A stretch of DNA of 64,000 nucleotides from an uncultured Bacteroides sp. (GTDB lineage: Bacteria; Bacteroidota; Bacteroidia; Bacteroidales; Bacteroidaceae), in contig CAUDXH010000003.1 of assembly GCA_958453305.1 (NCBI GenBank), forward strand, positions 42,371-106,370. Direction: 5' to 3'. The stretch's first letter is position 1, and each line of letters starts with the position of its first letter. Under the pieces are notes generated by a model that was not told the origin of the DNA, searched no databases, and worked only from the letters and a program-made list of their open reading frames with translations. This document shows positions 18,007 through 26,091 of this stretch, piece after piece. The position numbers were made by a program, and so were the translations under genes.

Positions 18007-20292
18007 ATGAAAAAATTATCATTACTTATTTTACTGACCGGATTTTTCGGTTTGGCAAAAGCAGCTAACATAGACTATGCTGACTATGTTAGTCCGTTGG
18101 TTGGAACTCAATCAACATTTGAATTGTCCACAGGAAATACTTATCCTGCGATAGCAAGACCTTGGGGGATGAACTTCTGGACTCCCCAGACAGGTAAAAT
18201 GGGAGATGGATGGACTTATCAGTATACAGCAAATAAAATCCGTGGATTCAAACAGACACACCAGCCCAGCCCATGGATCAATGATTACGGGCAGTTTGCT
18301 ATTATGCCGGTGGTTGGAAAACCCGAATTTAATGAAGATAAGCGCGCAAGCTGGTTTGCTCATAAAGGAGAAGAAGCTAAAGCGTATTACTATAAAGTGT
18401 ATTTGGCTGAATACGATATCGTAGCTGAGCTGACTCCTACCGAGCGTGCTGCCATGTTCCGCTTTACTTTTCCGGAAAGTGAGCATTCTTATATCGTAGT
18501 TGATGCTTACGATAAAGGTTCATATGTAAAGATCGAACCGGAAAAGAATCGTATTGTTGGCTATTCTACCCGTAATAGCGGAGGGGTTCCTGCTAACTTT
18601 AAAAACTATTTCGTGATAGAATTCGATAAACCGTTTACTTATCGGGCTACAGTTAAAGATAGCTTGCTGACTGAAAACGGTTTGGAACAGCAGGCTAATC
18701 ATGCAGGAGCAGTCATTGGTTTTTCTACCCGTAAAGGTGAGGCTGTTCATGTGCGTGTGGCTTCTTCGTTTATCAGCGAAGAGCAGGCTGTGCTAAACTT
18801 GAACGAATTAGGTCAAGATAACTTTGATACATTGGTAAGCAAAGGTAAGAATGCTTGGAATGAGGTTCTCGGTAGAATAGAAGTAGACGGAGGTAATCTC
18901 GACCAATACCGCACATTCTATTCTTGTCTATACCGTTCGTTATTGTTCCCGCGGAAGTTTTATGAAATAGATGCCAAAGGACAGGTGGTTCATTACAGTC
19001 CCTATAATGGTGAAGTGCTGCCCGGCTATATGTATACCGATACTGGCTTTTGGGATACCTTCCGTTGTCTTTTCCCTTTGCTGAACTTGATGTATCCCTC
19101 GGTGAACAAGGAAATTCAAGAAGGACTGATCAATACCTATAAGGAAAGCGGATTCTTCCCGGAATGGGCAAGCCCCGGTCATAGAGGATGTATGGTGGGT
19201 AACAATTCAGCTTCTGTACTGGTTGATGCCTATATGAAAGGGGTGAAGGTAGAAGATCTGGAAACCCTTTATAAAGGCTTGATTCATGGAACAGAGAATG
19301 TGCATCCGGAGGTTTCTTCAACCGGACGTCTGGGACATGAATATTACAATAAGTTAGGTTACGTGCCTTATGATGTGAAGATTAATGAAAATGCTGCCCG
19401 CACGCTGGAGTATGCTTATAACGACTGGTGTATCTATCAGTTGGCTAAAGAACTGAAGCGTCCGAAAAAGGAAATTAAACTCTTTGAAAAACGGGCGATG
19501 AACTATAAGAATCTGTTTGATCCGGAAACCAAACTGATGCGTGGCAAGAATGCAGACGGCACATTCCAGACACCGTTCTCTCCGTTGAAGTGGGGAGATG
19601 CATTTACCGAAGGAAACAGCTGGCATTATTCTTGGTCGGTGTTCCATGACCCTCAAGGATTGATTAATCTGATGGGAGGTGACAAGGTATTTGTATCTAT
19701 GATGGATTCTGTATTTGCTGTTCCTCCTGTATTTGATGACAGCTACTATGGATTCCCGATTCATGAAATCCGCGAGATGACCGTGATGAACATGGGTAAT
19801 TATGCGCACGGAAACCAACCGGTACAGCATATGATTTATTTATATAATTATGCTAAACAGCCTTGGAAAGCGCAATATTGGTTACGTCAGGTTATGAACC
19901 GTTTATATACTCCTACTCCTGACGGTTATTGTGGCGATGAAGATAACGGACAGACTTCAGCATGGTATGTATTTACAGCTTTAGGGTTCTATCCTGTTTG
20001 TCCGGGTACCGATCAGTATGTCATAGGGGCTCCTTTGTTCCGTAAAGCTACCATCCACATGGAAAATGGTAAGGATGTAGTTATTAATGCTCCGGAGAAC
20101 AGTGCATCGAATATCTACATACAAGATATGAAGGTGAACGGACAGGAATATACCAAGAACTATTTCACGCATGATGCACTGATGAATGGTGCAACCATTG
20201 ATATTCAGATGGGAAGCAAGCCCAATACATCGAGAGGCGTGAGTGCAGACGATGCTCCATATTCATTTACGAAAGAGTTGGAAAAGAAATAA
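18007..20292 (+). CDS. GH92 alpha-mannosidase, soluble periplasmic type
   Basis: 761 aa with a cleavable signal peptide (LLILLTGFFGLAKA, about residues 5-19) and no lipobox, unlike the other two GH92 proteins. It belongs to a distinct GH92 branch: the usual HTHLSG segment is replaced by FKQTHQPSPWINDYGQF, and the later segments read HGNQPVQHM and GDEDNGQTSAWY. These changes at subsite positions suggest another linkage or mannoside context. The N-terminal sandwich begins at YADYVSPLVGT. It is the last gene of the plus-strand operon and is followed by a strong terminator at 20381. Cellular place: periplasm, probably finishing oligosaccharides imported by SusC/SusD. Confidence 0.94.
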   Translation: MKKLSLLILLTGFFGLAKAANIDYADYVSPLVGTQSTFELSTGNTYPAIARPWGMNFWTPQTGKMGDGWTYQYTANKIRGFKQTHQPSPWINDYGQFAIMPVVGKPEFNEDKRASWFAHKGEEAKAYYYKVYLAEYDIVAELTPTERAAMFRFTFPESEHSYIVVDAYDKGSYVKIEPEKNRIVGYSTRNSGGVPANFKNYFVIEFDKPFTYRATVKDSLLTENGLEQQANHAGAVIGFSTRKGEAVHVRVASSFISEEQAVLNLNELGQDNFDTLVSKGKNAWNEVLGRIEVDGGNLDQYRTFYSCLYRSLLFPRKFYEIDAKGQVVHYSPYNGEVLPGYMYTDTGFWDTFRCLFPLLNLMYPSVNKEIQEGLINTYKESGFFPEWASPGHRGCMVGNNSASVLVDAYMKGVKVEDLETLYKGLIHGTENVHPEVSSTGRLGHEYYNKLGYVPYDVKINENAARTLEYAYNDWCIYQLAKELKRPKKEIKLFEKRAMNYKNLFDPETKLMRGKNADGTFQTPFSPLKWGDAFTEGNSWHYSWSVFHDPQGLINLMGGDKVFVSMMDSVFAVPPVFDDSYYGFPIHEIREMTVMNMGNYAHGNQPVQHMIYLYNYAKQPWKAQYWLRQVMNRLYTPTPDGYCGDEDNGQTSAWYVFTALGFYPVCPGTDQYVIGAPLFRKATIHMENGKDVVINAPENSASNIYIQDMKVNGQEYTKNYFTHDALMNGATIDIQMGSKPNTSRGVSADDAPYSFTKELEKK

Positions 20293-20634
20293 GAGAGTAA
20301 TGATTTACAGAAGTGAGTATGTCAAGGCAATAATGGCGACGATAGAAACTTGCTGAGACTCTTATTCTGATATTGGGAAAGAGGCGTATGGTACTTGTTT
20401 AAAGTAATCATACGCCTCTTTATTTTGTGATTTACGGGTAGATAAAGCCGTTCATTCTTCTCAAGAAGCAAGTCTCTTGACTGAGAAATATAGGAAAGCA
20501 GAACTAAGATATCTTAAATGAGAAGGCCATTTGACTTTTATGAGGGAACGTAAACCTGTTCTGAAGTTATGTTTGGAAGTCTGCTCATTTAGGTTGTTGA
20601 AAGTTCGGTTTTTAAATGAATCATACGGAGATGA
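20293..20634. other. 342-nt gap between GH92 operon and menA
   Basis: Contains the GH92-operon terminator. The remaining 210 nt (20426-20634) hold nothing I can name; the two neighbouring operons converge here. Confidence 0.5.
20381..20425 (+). terminator. Terminator of the GH92 operon
   Basis: GAGGCGTATG (20381-20390) pairs with CATACGCCTC (20409-20418), followed by TTTATTTT. Confidence 0.85.
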
Positions 20635-21525
20635 TTATAAAACCAGTCCCAATGTAAGAAGTATGCCAAAAAGTAAAATGTTGCGTGATGTTTCCCCTAA
20701 AATTAAGTTCAGCATTTTCCCTTTGTTTATTTTTGCCATTCTTTGCGTAGTAAGGATATGGGGAATCAAGTAAATCTGAGGGAGCAGTGCAGCATATACC
20801 TTTCCTATCATGATAAAATAAATGCAACACCAGCAAGCAATCATGCCTAATAGAAAATAAAGAATCAGTCCAGCCCGGGCTCCTAAACGCACCACGAGCG
20901 TCCGCTTCCCGCTTAAGGCATCTTGTTCTCTGTCGCGGAAATTATTTACCATCAGTAACGTATCTATAACCAGTCCGCAGGCTATGGAAGCTAAAGTAAC
21001 AGAGGTATTCCATTCATGTGCCATTACATAAAAAGTACATCCAACTGGAACGATACCGAAAAAGACCAGCACCAATGCGTCTCCCCATCCATGATAAGCC
21101 AGCGGATAAGGACCGGCAGTATAAAGAAAGGCAAAGAGAATACACGCCAATCCTACGGGAATCATTTCTACTCCTCCATAGTATAGCAGACTTAATCCTA
21201 CGGCTCCAGCCGCAAGGGTTGTGAGTATAATTCCAACTTTCATGGCTTTCGTTGTAATCCAGCCTTGTGCGCAAGCCCGTTCGGGACCTAAGCGGTCTTC
21301 TCGGTCGGTTCCTTTAAGGTAATCATAAAGGTCATTGATGAAATTGGCATCTATCTGCATCAGAAAAGCAAATAGAAAGCAAAGCAGGGCAGGTGTGAAC
21401 TGGAAATAGCCGTACACATGTGCCAGTGAACATCCTATCATGACAGGGATAGAGGCTGCCGTCAGGGTCTTGGGACGGATGGCAAGTATCCATGCTTGAA
21501 GTGAATTGGTTTCAATCGTATTCAT
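20635..21525 (-). CDS. menA: 1,4-dihydroxy-2-naphthoate prenyltransferase (UbiA family)
   Basis: 296 aa, about eight hydrophobic helices, an integral membrane enzyme of the UbiA superfamily. It joins a polyprenyl chain to 1,4-dihydroxy-2-naphthoate to give demethylmenaquinone, the late step of menaquinone synthesis. Both Asp-rich prenyl-diphosphate motifs are visible: N64DLYD68 with KGTDRED following, and NNFRDREQD near residue 200. The N-terminal AWILAIRPKTL is typical of MenA. No other men gene is nearby. The minus-strand promoter is probably TAACTTTG at 21546-21553. Confidence 0.92.
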   Translation of the reverse strand: MNTIETNSLQAWILAIRPKTLTAASIPVMIGCSLAHVYGYFQFTPALLCFLFAFLMQIDANFINDLYDYLKGTDREDRLGPERACAQGWITTKAMKVGIILTTLAAGAVGLSLLYYGGVEMIPVGLACILFAFLYTAGPYPLAYHGWGDALVLVFFGIVPVGCTFYVMAHEWNTSVTLASIACGLVIDTLLMVNNFRDREQDALSGKRTLVVRLGARAGLILYFLLGMIACWCCIYFIMIGKVYAALLPQIYLIPHILTTQRMAKINKGKMLNLILGETSRNILLFGILLTLGLVL

Positions 21526-21545
21526 GTCTTTTTAGTTATTTGGGG

Positions 21546-21553
21546 CAAAGTTA
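21546..21553 (-). promoter_or_regulatory. -7 box of menA
   Basis: CAAAGTTA on plus is TAACTTTG on minus, about 20 nt upstream of the menA ATG. This spacing leaves a leader of roughly 15 nt. Confidence 0.5.
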
Positions 21554-21624
21554 GTTAAAAAAAGGAGGATATGGGAGACTTATCCATTCTGATTATCTAT
21601 CTTTACCTTCTATTTCAATCATGT

Positions 21625-22458
21625 ATGAGCCGATATTTAAATTTAATTTTAGGAGTCATTCTCGTCATAATCATTCTTTCTTCATGTGCCACAGCCTCTT
21701 TCTCAAAGTACAAAGGAGTAGGGCGCATCAAGCAATATGAGTTGTATAGCGAACAGTTGCCGGAAGCTTTCGACGGTTTTCGGCTTGCATTTGCTTCCGA
21801 TTTTCATTATGAAAGCAAGTTCACCTCTAAGCGTCTGGCGGGCATGGTGCGTGCTTTGCAGAGCATGGAAGCCGATGTGTTGTTGTTAGGTGGAGATTAC
21901 AGGGGAAGGAAAGGAGGAAATGTGGACGAGCTGTTTGACGCATTAGCACAGGTTCATACTCCGTATGGCACCTATGCCGTGATGGGAAACCATGAACGCG
22001 GAGAGGCAGATAGCCTTGTACGTCAAGCCATGAATCATACAGGGGTACATTTGCTGGAGCATCAGACGGATACGTTGTGGAAGGGGGATGATTTTATTCA
22101 GATTTGTGGCATACGAAATCCTTTCGACTTGGAAAAGAATGGGATTTCTCCCACGTTGCGTTTGAAGCCGGAGGATTTTGTTATTATGTTGACTCATACA
22201 CCTGATTATGTTGAGGATGTGGCTATATCGAATACCGATTTAGCTTTAGCCGGACATACCCATGGAGGACAAGTTAGCTTGTTTAAGCGATGGACTCCTG
22301 CTCGTTTCTCGAAATATGGAAACCGCTTCCTTACGGGCATGAAAAAAAACAGTCAGGGTATTCCGGTTATCATAACCAACGGTTTGGGTACTTCCCGTAA
22401 GGATATACGTCTGTTTACTCCCAGTGAGGTGGTATTGATTGAATTACGTCGGAAATGA
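21625..22458 (+). CDS. Calcineurin-like metallophosphoesterase, lipoprotein or membrane-anchored
   Basis: 277 aa from ATG 21625; the longer frame from 21571 adds residues that precede the hydrophobic signal and is not favoured. The N-terminus is a helix ending in a lipobox-like IILSSC. The dinuclear metal site of the family is complete: SDFHYE, GGDYRG, GNHERG, THTPDY and GHTHGG. It is closest in layout to YkuE-type periplasmic phosphoesterases, some of which act on lipid or UDP-sugar pyrophosphates, but the substrate cannot be set from sequence. Its 3' end overlaps the convergent nadD gene by 15 nt. It diverges from menA. Confidence 0.88.
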   Translation: MSRYLNLILGVILVIIILSSCATASFSKYKGVGRIKQYELYSEQLPEAFDGFRLAFASDFHYESKFTSKRLAGMVRALQSMEADVLLLGGDYRGRKGGNVDELFDALAQVHTPYGTYAVMGNHERGEADSLVRQAMNHTGVHLLEHQTDTLWKGDDFIQICGIRNPFDLEKNGISPTLRLKPEDFVIMLTHTPDYVEDVAISNTDLALAGHTHGGQVSLFKRWTPARFSKYGNRFLTGMKKNSQGIPVIITNGLGTSRKDIRLFTPSEVVLIELRRK

Positions 22459-23073
22459 CGCAGTTAATCTGTCCGTCTCTTGAATAAGTAAGCGGAACAC
22501 CTCCGGATGAAGAAAATACCGTACATCTTTTCCCTGAGCCATACTTTCCCGGATAAACGTAGAACTGACTTCCAGCAGGGGCGTTTGGATGAGTCGGGCG
22601 CTTGGGGGTAAGCTTTTCTCATCTACGTCATAGCCCCGGCGTGGGTAAATCAGCAGATGATATTTCTCAAGAATAACCTCCGGTGATTTCCATCGGGGAA
22701 AGGAGTGCCAGTTATCGGCACCGATAATGAGGTGGAACTCCCGGTCAGGATAACTTTGTGAGAGTTGCTGAAGCGTATTGACCATATAAGAAGGCCGGGG
22801 CATTTTAAACTCAAAATCGGAAGCTACGAAACGGGGATAACCTTTGATGGCAGCTTGTACCAGTTTCAGGCGGAACTGGTCATCCATCAATTCGTTTTGT
22901 TGTTTCAGCGGATTTTGCGGAGAGACCATGAACCACACTTCATCCAGCTCGCTGTATTCACACAGAAAGTTGGCCAAAGCCAGGTGCCCGATATGAATCG
23001 GGTTAAATGACCCTCCGAAAATCCCGGTTTTTATAAGTTTCTTTTTCACTTGCGGTAATTTACGATTTGCCAT
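22444..23073 (-). CDS. nadD: Nicotinate-nucleotide adenylyltransferase
   Basis: 209 aa from the ATG at 23073; the longer frame to 23169 would run through the overlapping 55-aa gene and is not favoured. It transfers AMP from ATP to nicotinate mononucleotide, forming deamido-NAD. The nucleotidyltransferase GGSFNPIHIGHL motif is at about residues 19-30, IGADNWHSFPRW is the substrate loop, and EVSSTFIRES is the ISSTxxR-type ATP-binding motif. It is on the minus strand behind gmk and the small membrane protein, in the widely conserved yicC-gmk-nadD order. The ATG lies inside the upstream small gene (28-nt overlap), suggesting coupling. Confidence 0.94.
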   Translation of the reverse strand: MANRKLPQVKKKLIKTGIFGGSFNPIHIGHLALANFLCEYSELDEVWFMVSPQNPLKQQNELMDDQFRLKLVQAAIKGYPRFVASDFEFKMPRPSYMVNTLQQLSQSYPDREFHLIIGADNWHSFPRWKSPEVILEKYHLLIYPRRGYDVDEKSLPPSARLIQTPLLEVSSTFIRESMAQGKDVRYFLHPEVFRLLIQETDRLTASFPT

Positions 23074-23213
23074 GCAGCCACCAGAATCATTGCCGTAGCA
23101 ATAATGTATTCTTTTTGGGCTACAGCTACGATACCTACAGATAGAGCTGCCAGTCCGATGACGATGCATAAAACCATCATCAGGCGTATTGTTTTTTGGG
23201 GGTCTTTTGCCAT
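23046..23213 (-). CDS. Small membrane protein between gmk and nadD
   Basis: A 55-codon frame with ATG at 23213-23211 and TGA at 23048-23046, read directly from the minus strand. The product starts MAKDPQKTIRLMM, then has two hydrophobic stretches (about residues 11-32 VLCIVIGLAALSVGIVAVA and 36-52 YIIATAMILVAAWQIV) separated by QKE, and ends NYRK, so it should span the membrane twice. Its start is 10 nt after the gmk stop and its end overlaps nadD by 28 nt. The placement, the codon pattern and the clean two-helix design argue that it is real. No function is known to me. Confidence 0.75.
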   Translation of the reverse strand: MAKDPQKTIRLMMVLCIVIGLAALSVGIVAVAQKEYIIATAMILVAAWQIVNYRK

Positions 23214-23222
23214 GTAGAGCGA

Positions 23223-23786
23223 TTATTGGTTAATAAAATGGCTGATCACCTTGAACGCTTCGTTCTGAGCAGTTTTCAAGTCATCATTTACAATGATAAC
23301 ATCAAATTTATCGGCATATCCCAGTTCAAATTCAGCTTTAGCTATCCGGCTTTCAATCACTTCCGGTGCATCCGTTCCTCTTCCTTGAAGACGGTTGCGC
23401 AGTTCTTCTACTGAAGGAGGCTGGATGAAGACAGACAAAGCCCGTTCTCCATAAAACTTCTTGATGTTACATCCGCCAACCACATCCACGTCGAATATTA
23501 CATTCTGTCCTGCAGCAAGCTGTTTTTCCACCTGTTCTTTCAGTGTTCCGTAAAAACGGTCCTGATAAACCTCTTCGTATTCCAGAAAGTCATTGTTGGC
23601 AATGCGTTGCTTAAATTCTTCCGGAGATAGAAAGAAGTATTCCACACCGTTTTGTTCCGCTCCACGGGGCGGACGGCTGGTAGCAGAAATTGAAAAGGCC
23701 AGATTCAGACCTTTTGTCAGCAGGTAGTTAATGATGGTTGATTTGCCCGATCCTGAGGGTGCTGAAAATATGATAAGTTTTCCCAT
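23223..23786 (-). CDS. gmk: Guanylate kinase
   Basis: 187 aa. It phosphorylates GMP to GDP with ATP in the cytoplasm. The P-loop SAPSGSGKST is at about residues 8-17, the GMP-binding segment SATSRPPRGAEQNGVEYFF follows, and YEEVYQDRFYGT and DVDVVGG are the conserved lid and core motifs. Length is normal for the family. Its ATG overlaps the yicC stop by one base (TAATG), indicating translational coupling, and it is followed by the 55-aa membrane protein and nadD on the same strand. Confidence 0.97.
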   Translation of the reverse strand: MGKLIIFSAPSGSGKSTIINYLLTKGLNLAFSISATSRPPRGAEQNGVEYFFLSPEEFKQRIANNDFLEYEEVYQDRFYGTLKEQVEKQLAAGQNVIFDVDVVGGCNIKKFYGERALSVFIQPPSVEELRNRLQGRGTDAPEVIESRIAKAEFELGYADKFDVIIVNDDLKTAQNEAFKVISHFINQ

Positions 23787-24661
23787 TACATCACGTTTAA
23801 TACTTGTTCTTTGATTTGTTCCAGTTCGTCTTTCATCTGCACCACGATATTTTGCATTTCAGCATGGTTTGATTTACTTCCGGTGGTATTGATTTCACGT
23901 CCCATTTCCTGAGCAATGAATCCCAGTTTTTTGCCCTGACCCTGTCCGTTTGCCATGGTTTCGCGGAAATACTTCAAGTGGTTTGCCAACCGCTGTTTTT
24001 CTTCATTGATGTCCAGTTTCTCAATGTAGTAAATCAGTTCTTGTTCCAAGCGGTTTTTATCGTAGTCAATGCTCAGTGTCTTTTCAAGCGCATCGGTGAT
24101 GCGTTCGCGTACTTTCGCTACCCGTTCCTTTTCATACGGTTCTATGGATTGCAGCAAACGCTCGATATTATTGATTTTTTCTGTAAACTTGCCTTCTAAA
24201 GCTTTTCCCTCCTGTTTACGGAAATCCACCAGATGATTCAGTGCCTCCATGATGGTTTGCCGTACAATGCTCCATTCTTCCTCCGTGAGTTCTTGTATGT
24301 CAACTCGTGTCAGCACATCAGGCATGCGGAGTAAGGTAGCAAACCAGTCTGCAGGAAGAGGAATGTGGCAGGTTTCAGAAATTGTTTTTATTTGATTATA
24401 ATAGTTCTCCACTAAAGCAGCATTGATAGGGGTAGCAGTCTCTGTAGCATCTTTTTCAACCCACAAACTGAAGTCCACTTTACCGCGCTCTAAGGTTTGC
24501 GAGATTAAAGTGCGTATTTCCATTTCCTTTTCACGGTATAGCGGAGCGATACGGGTAGACAAGTCCATCGCTTTACTGTTCAGCGACTTGATTTCTACAT
24601 TAATCTTCTTGTCTCCGAATGTGGCAGTCGCTTTGCCGTATCCGGTCATTGATTGTATCAT
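23786..24661 (-). CDS. YicC family endoribonuclease-like protein
   Basis: 291 aa from the ATG at 24661, which opens with the family signature MIQSMTGYGKA. The longer frame to 24865 passes the -7 box and is rejected. YicC proteins have an N-terminal YicC domain (about 1-155) and a C-terminal DUF1732 helical domain (about 205-291), which ends in FIAQEMGREINTTGSKSN, the most conserved segment. E. coli YicC has RNase activity linked to small-RNA turnover; by homology a cytoplasmic RNase role is likely. It is the first gene of yicC-gmk-small protein-nadD. Confidence 0.92.
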   Translation of the reverse strand: MIQSMTGYGKATATFGDKKINVEIKSLNSKAMDLSTRIAPLYREKEMEIRTLISQTLERGKVDFSLWVEKDATETATPINAALVENYYNQIKTISETCHIPLPADWFATLLRMPDVLTRVDIQELTEEEWSIVRQTIMEALNHLVDFRKQEGKALEGKFTEKINNIERLLQSIEPYEKERVAKVRERITDALEKTLSIDYDKNRLEQELIYYIEKLDINEEKQRLANHLKYFRETMANGQGQGKKLGFIAQEMGREINTTGSKSNHAEMQNIVVQMKDELEQIKEQVLNVM

Positions 24662-24687
24662 AGTGTTTTGGAATTTTAGAATTGGTA

Positions 24688-24695
24688 CAAAGGTA
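24688..24695 (-). promoter_or_regulatory. -7 box of the yicC operon
   Basis: CAAAGGTA on plus reads TACCTTTG on minus, 27 nt upstream of the yicC ATG. It also shows that the upstream extension of the yicC frame is not translated. Confidence 0.55.
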
Positions 24696-24714
24696 GGAAT
24701 TTTTTTTAAAACCA

Positions 24715-24885
24715 ACTTTATGAATGCGTGACAAGCATACGAATTTTCTTCGTTAAACTGTATCTGAAAGCAGGGAAGAGATAAACGATAGGAGCATTTG
24801 AAACGTGGAGGTATCAGCAACAAAACGGTTCGGCGTATGCATTCAAATGTCAAGGTATATCCCATGAAACGCTTCGGCGTTTTTT
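24715..24885 (+). ncRNA. Possible small RNA ending in a UUCG-loop terminator
   Basis: The 407-nt gap between yicC and tsaB (24662-25068) has no protein gene. It ends a structured stretch with AAACGC-TTCG-GCGTTT (24867-24882) followed by T residues, a textbook UUCG tetraloop terminator on the plus strand. No plus-strand gene upstream would need it. Upstream, TGAATGC and GCATACG segments near 24719-24741 have inverse partners in CGTATGC and GCATTCA at 24834-24844, allowing a long-range stem. No clear plus-strand -7 box was seen. This is a candidate only; the hairpin is firm, the RNA is not. Confidence 0.3.
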
Positions 24886-25031
24886 AGGGTGTTTGAAGTA
24901 TCTGATGAGGCTGGAGGAAAGGTTGTATATGCAGAAAAAAAAGATGAAAAAAGCCGGTTTAGAAGAGTTCATTTTAAAGCCGGAAAGATAAAAAACGGAG
25001 AAATAAGAGAGAAGGAGTACAAATAAATAGC

Positions 25032-25039
25032 TATATTTG
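25032..25039 (+). promoter_or_regulatory. -7 box of tsaB
   Basis: TATATTTG matches TAnnTTTG, 29 nt before the tsaB ATG. Confidence 0.6.
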
Positions 25040-25068
25040 CACATTAATAAATTAGATGCGGAAAAATT

Positions 25069-25758
25069 ATGTCATGTATTTTACATATTGAAACTTCAAC
25101 AGAGGTATGCTCGGTAGCATTGAGCCAAGATTCCTCTTGTATATTTACTCAGGAGAGTGAGGGACGTTATGAGCATGGCGAGTGTCTTGGCACATATGTT
25201 GACCAGGCATTGAGTTATGCCGACAGCCATGCCATTCCTTTGGATGCCGTGGCAGTGAGCTGCGGTCCGGGTTCGTACACGGGCTTGCGCATCGGTGTTT
25301 CCATGGCGAAGGGGCTCTGCTATGGATTGGGTGTTCCGCTGATAGCTATCCCTACGCTTAAACTGATGGGGGTTCCGCTGCTGCTGGGCGATGACTTGCC
25401 TGAGGGAGCGTTGCTCTGTCCCATGATTGATGCGCGCAGAATGGAGGTCTACTCGGCGGTGTATGACCGGGCGCTGAAGGAAGTCTGTTCACCGGCTGCC
25501 GTGGTGGTGGACAGTGATTCGTTTGCCCGTGAGCTGGAGCAGGGCGAGGTGTGGTTTTTCGGTAACGGTGCATCGAAGTGCCGTGAGGTGATTACCCATC
25601 GCAATGCGCATTTCGTTGACGGGGTGCGTCCGCTGGCGCAGTGGATGTTTCCGCTGGCTGAGATGGCTTTTGCCCGGCAGGAGTTTGCCGATGTGGCTTA
25701 CTTTGAGCCTTATTATCTGAAGGAGTTCGTGGCTTCGGTGCCGCGCCGCCTGCTCTGA
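25069..25758 (+). CDS. tsaB: tRNA threonylcarbamoyladenosine biosynthesis protein TsaB
   Basis: 229 aa. It is the ASKHA-fold partner of TsaD in making the t6A37 modification of ANN-decoding tRNAs. The N-terminal ILHIETSTEVCSVAL motif and GPGSYTGLRIG at about residues 65-75 are diagnostic of TsaB (YeaZ). It lacks the metal-binding His pair of TsaD, as expected. Length is normal. It begins the GC-rich housekeeping run, with its own promoter 29 nt upstream, and is followed by a 333-nt gap rich in repeats. Confidence 0.95.
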   Translation: MSCILHIETSTEVCSVALSQDSSCIFTQESEGRYEHGECLGTYVDQALSYADSHAIPLDAVAVSCGPGSYTGLRIGVSMAKGLCYGLGVPLIAIPTLKLMGVPLLLGDDLPEGALLCPMIDARRMEVYSAVYDRALKEVCSPAAVVVDSDSFARELEQGEVWFFGNGASKCREVITHRNAHFVDGVRPLAQWMFPLAEMAFARQEFADVAYFEPYYLKEFVASVPRRLL

Positions 25759-26091
25759 TTCCGGAGAATACAGACTGCCGGATATCTGCAGCCCCAAAAT
25801 TATGTGGATTCCGTAGTAGGTCGGGTTCCGGCTGCCCGGCAGGGAGGTTGCCGGAACCGGGATACCTGTAGGTTCAGTACCGTAAAATACAGCCGAGGGG
25901 AGTGGAGGCTGTAATGGCGAAAGTGCAAGCCGTAGAAGTACGGTTATAACGGACGCTCTGAGGGGCAGGAAGCGAAGGACGCACCGGCTCAAAGGCTCAA
26001 GGGCTGAATCACTGAAACTCATAAACGTATAAACTCATAAACGTATAAACTCATAAACGTATAAACTCATAAATTCAAAAATTCAAATCCT
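25759..26091. other. 333-nt gap after tsaB with hairpin and tandem repeat
   Basis: No gene recognised. GGTTCCGGC (25824-25832) pairs with GCCGGAACC (25850-25858), a GC-rich hairpin without T run. Its loop contains TGCCCGGCAGG, also found at 32433-32443 in another gap. From 25987 the sequence becomes word-like (GGCTCAA twice) and passes into the 16-nt tandem repeat at 26015. Confidence 0.5.
26015..26070 (+). repeat. 16-nt tandem repeat upstream of the DUF4290 gene
   Basis: AAACTCATAAACGTAT is repeated three times without error (26015, 26031, 26047) plus an 8-nt partial copy, followed by AAATTCAAAAATTCAAATCC just before the ATG at 26092. It belongs to the A-rich AAACT-word tracts found before several starts in this window. 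Confidence 0.9.

Noticed and set aside
26015..26070. CRISPR-like array
   Set aside because: The copies are contiguous 16-nt tandem repeats with no spacers and no cas gene is in the window.
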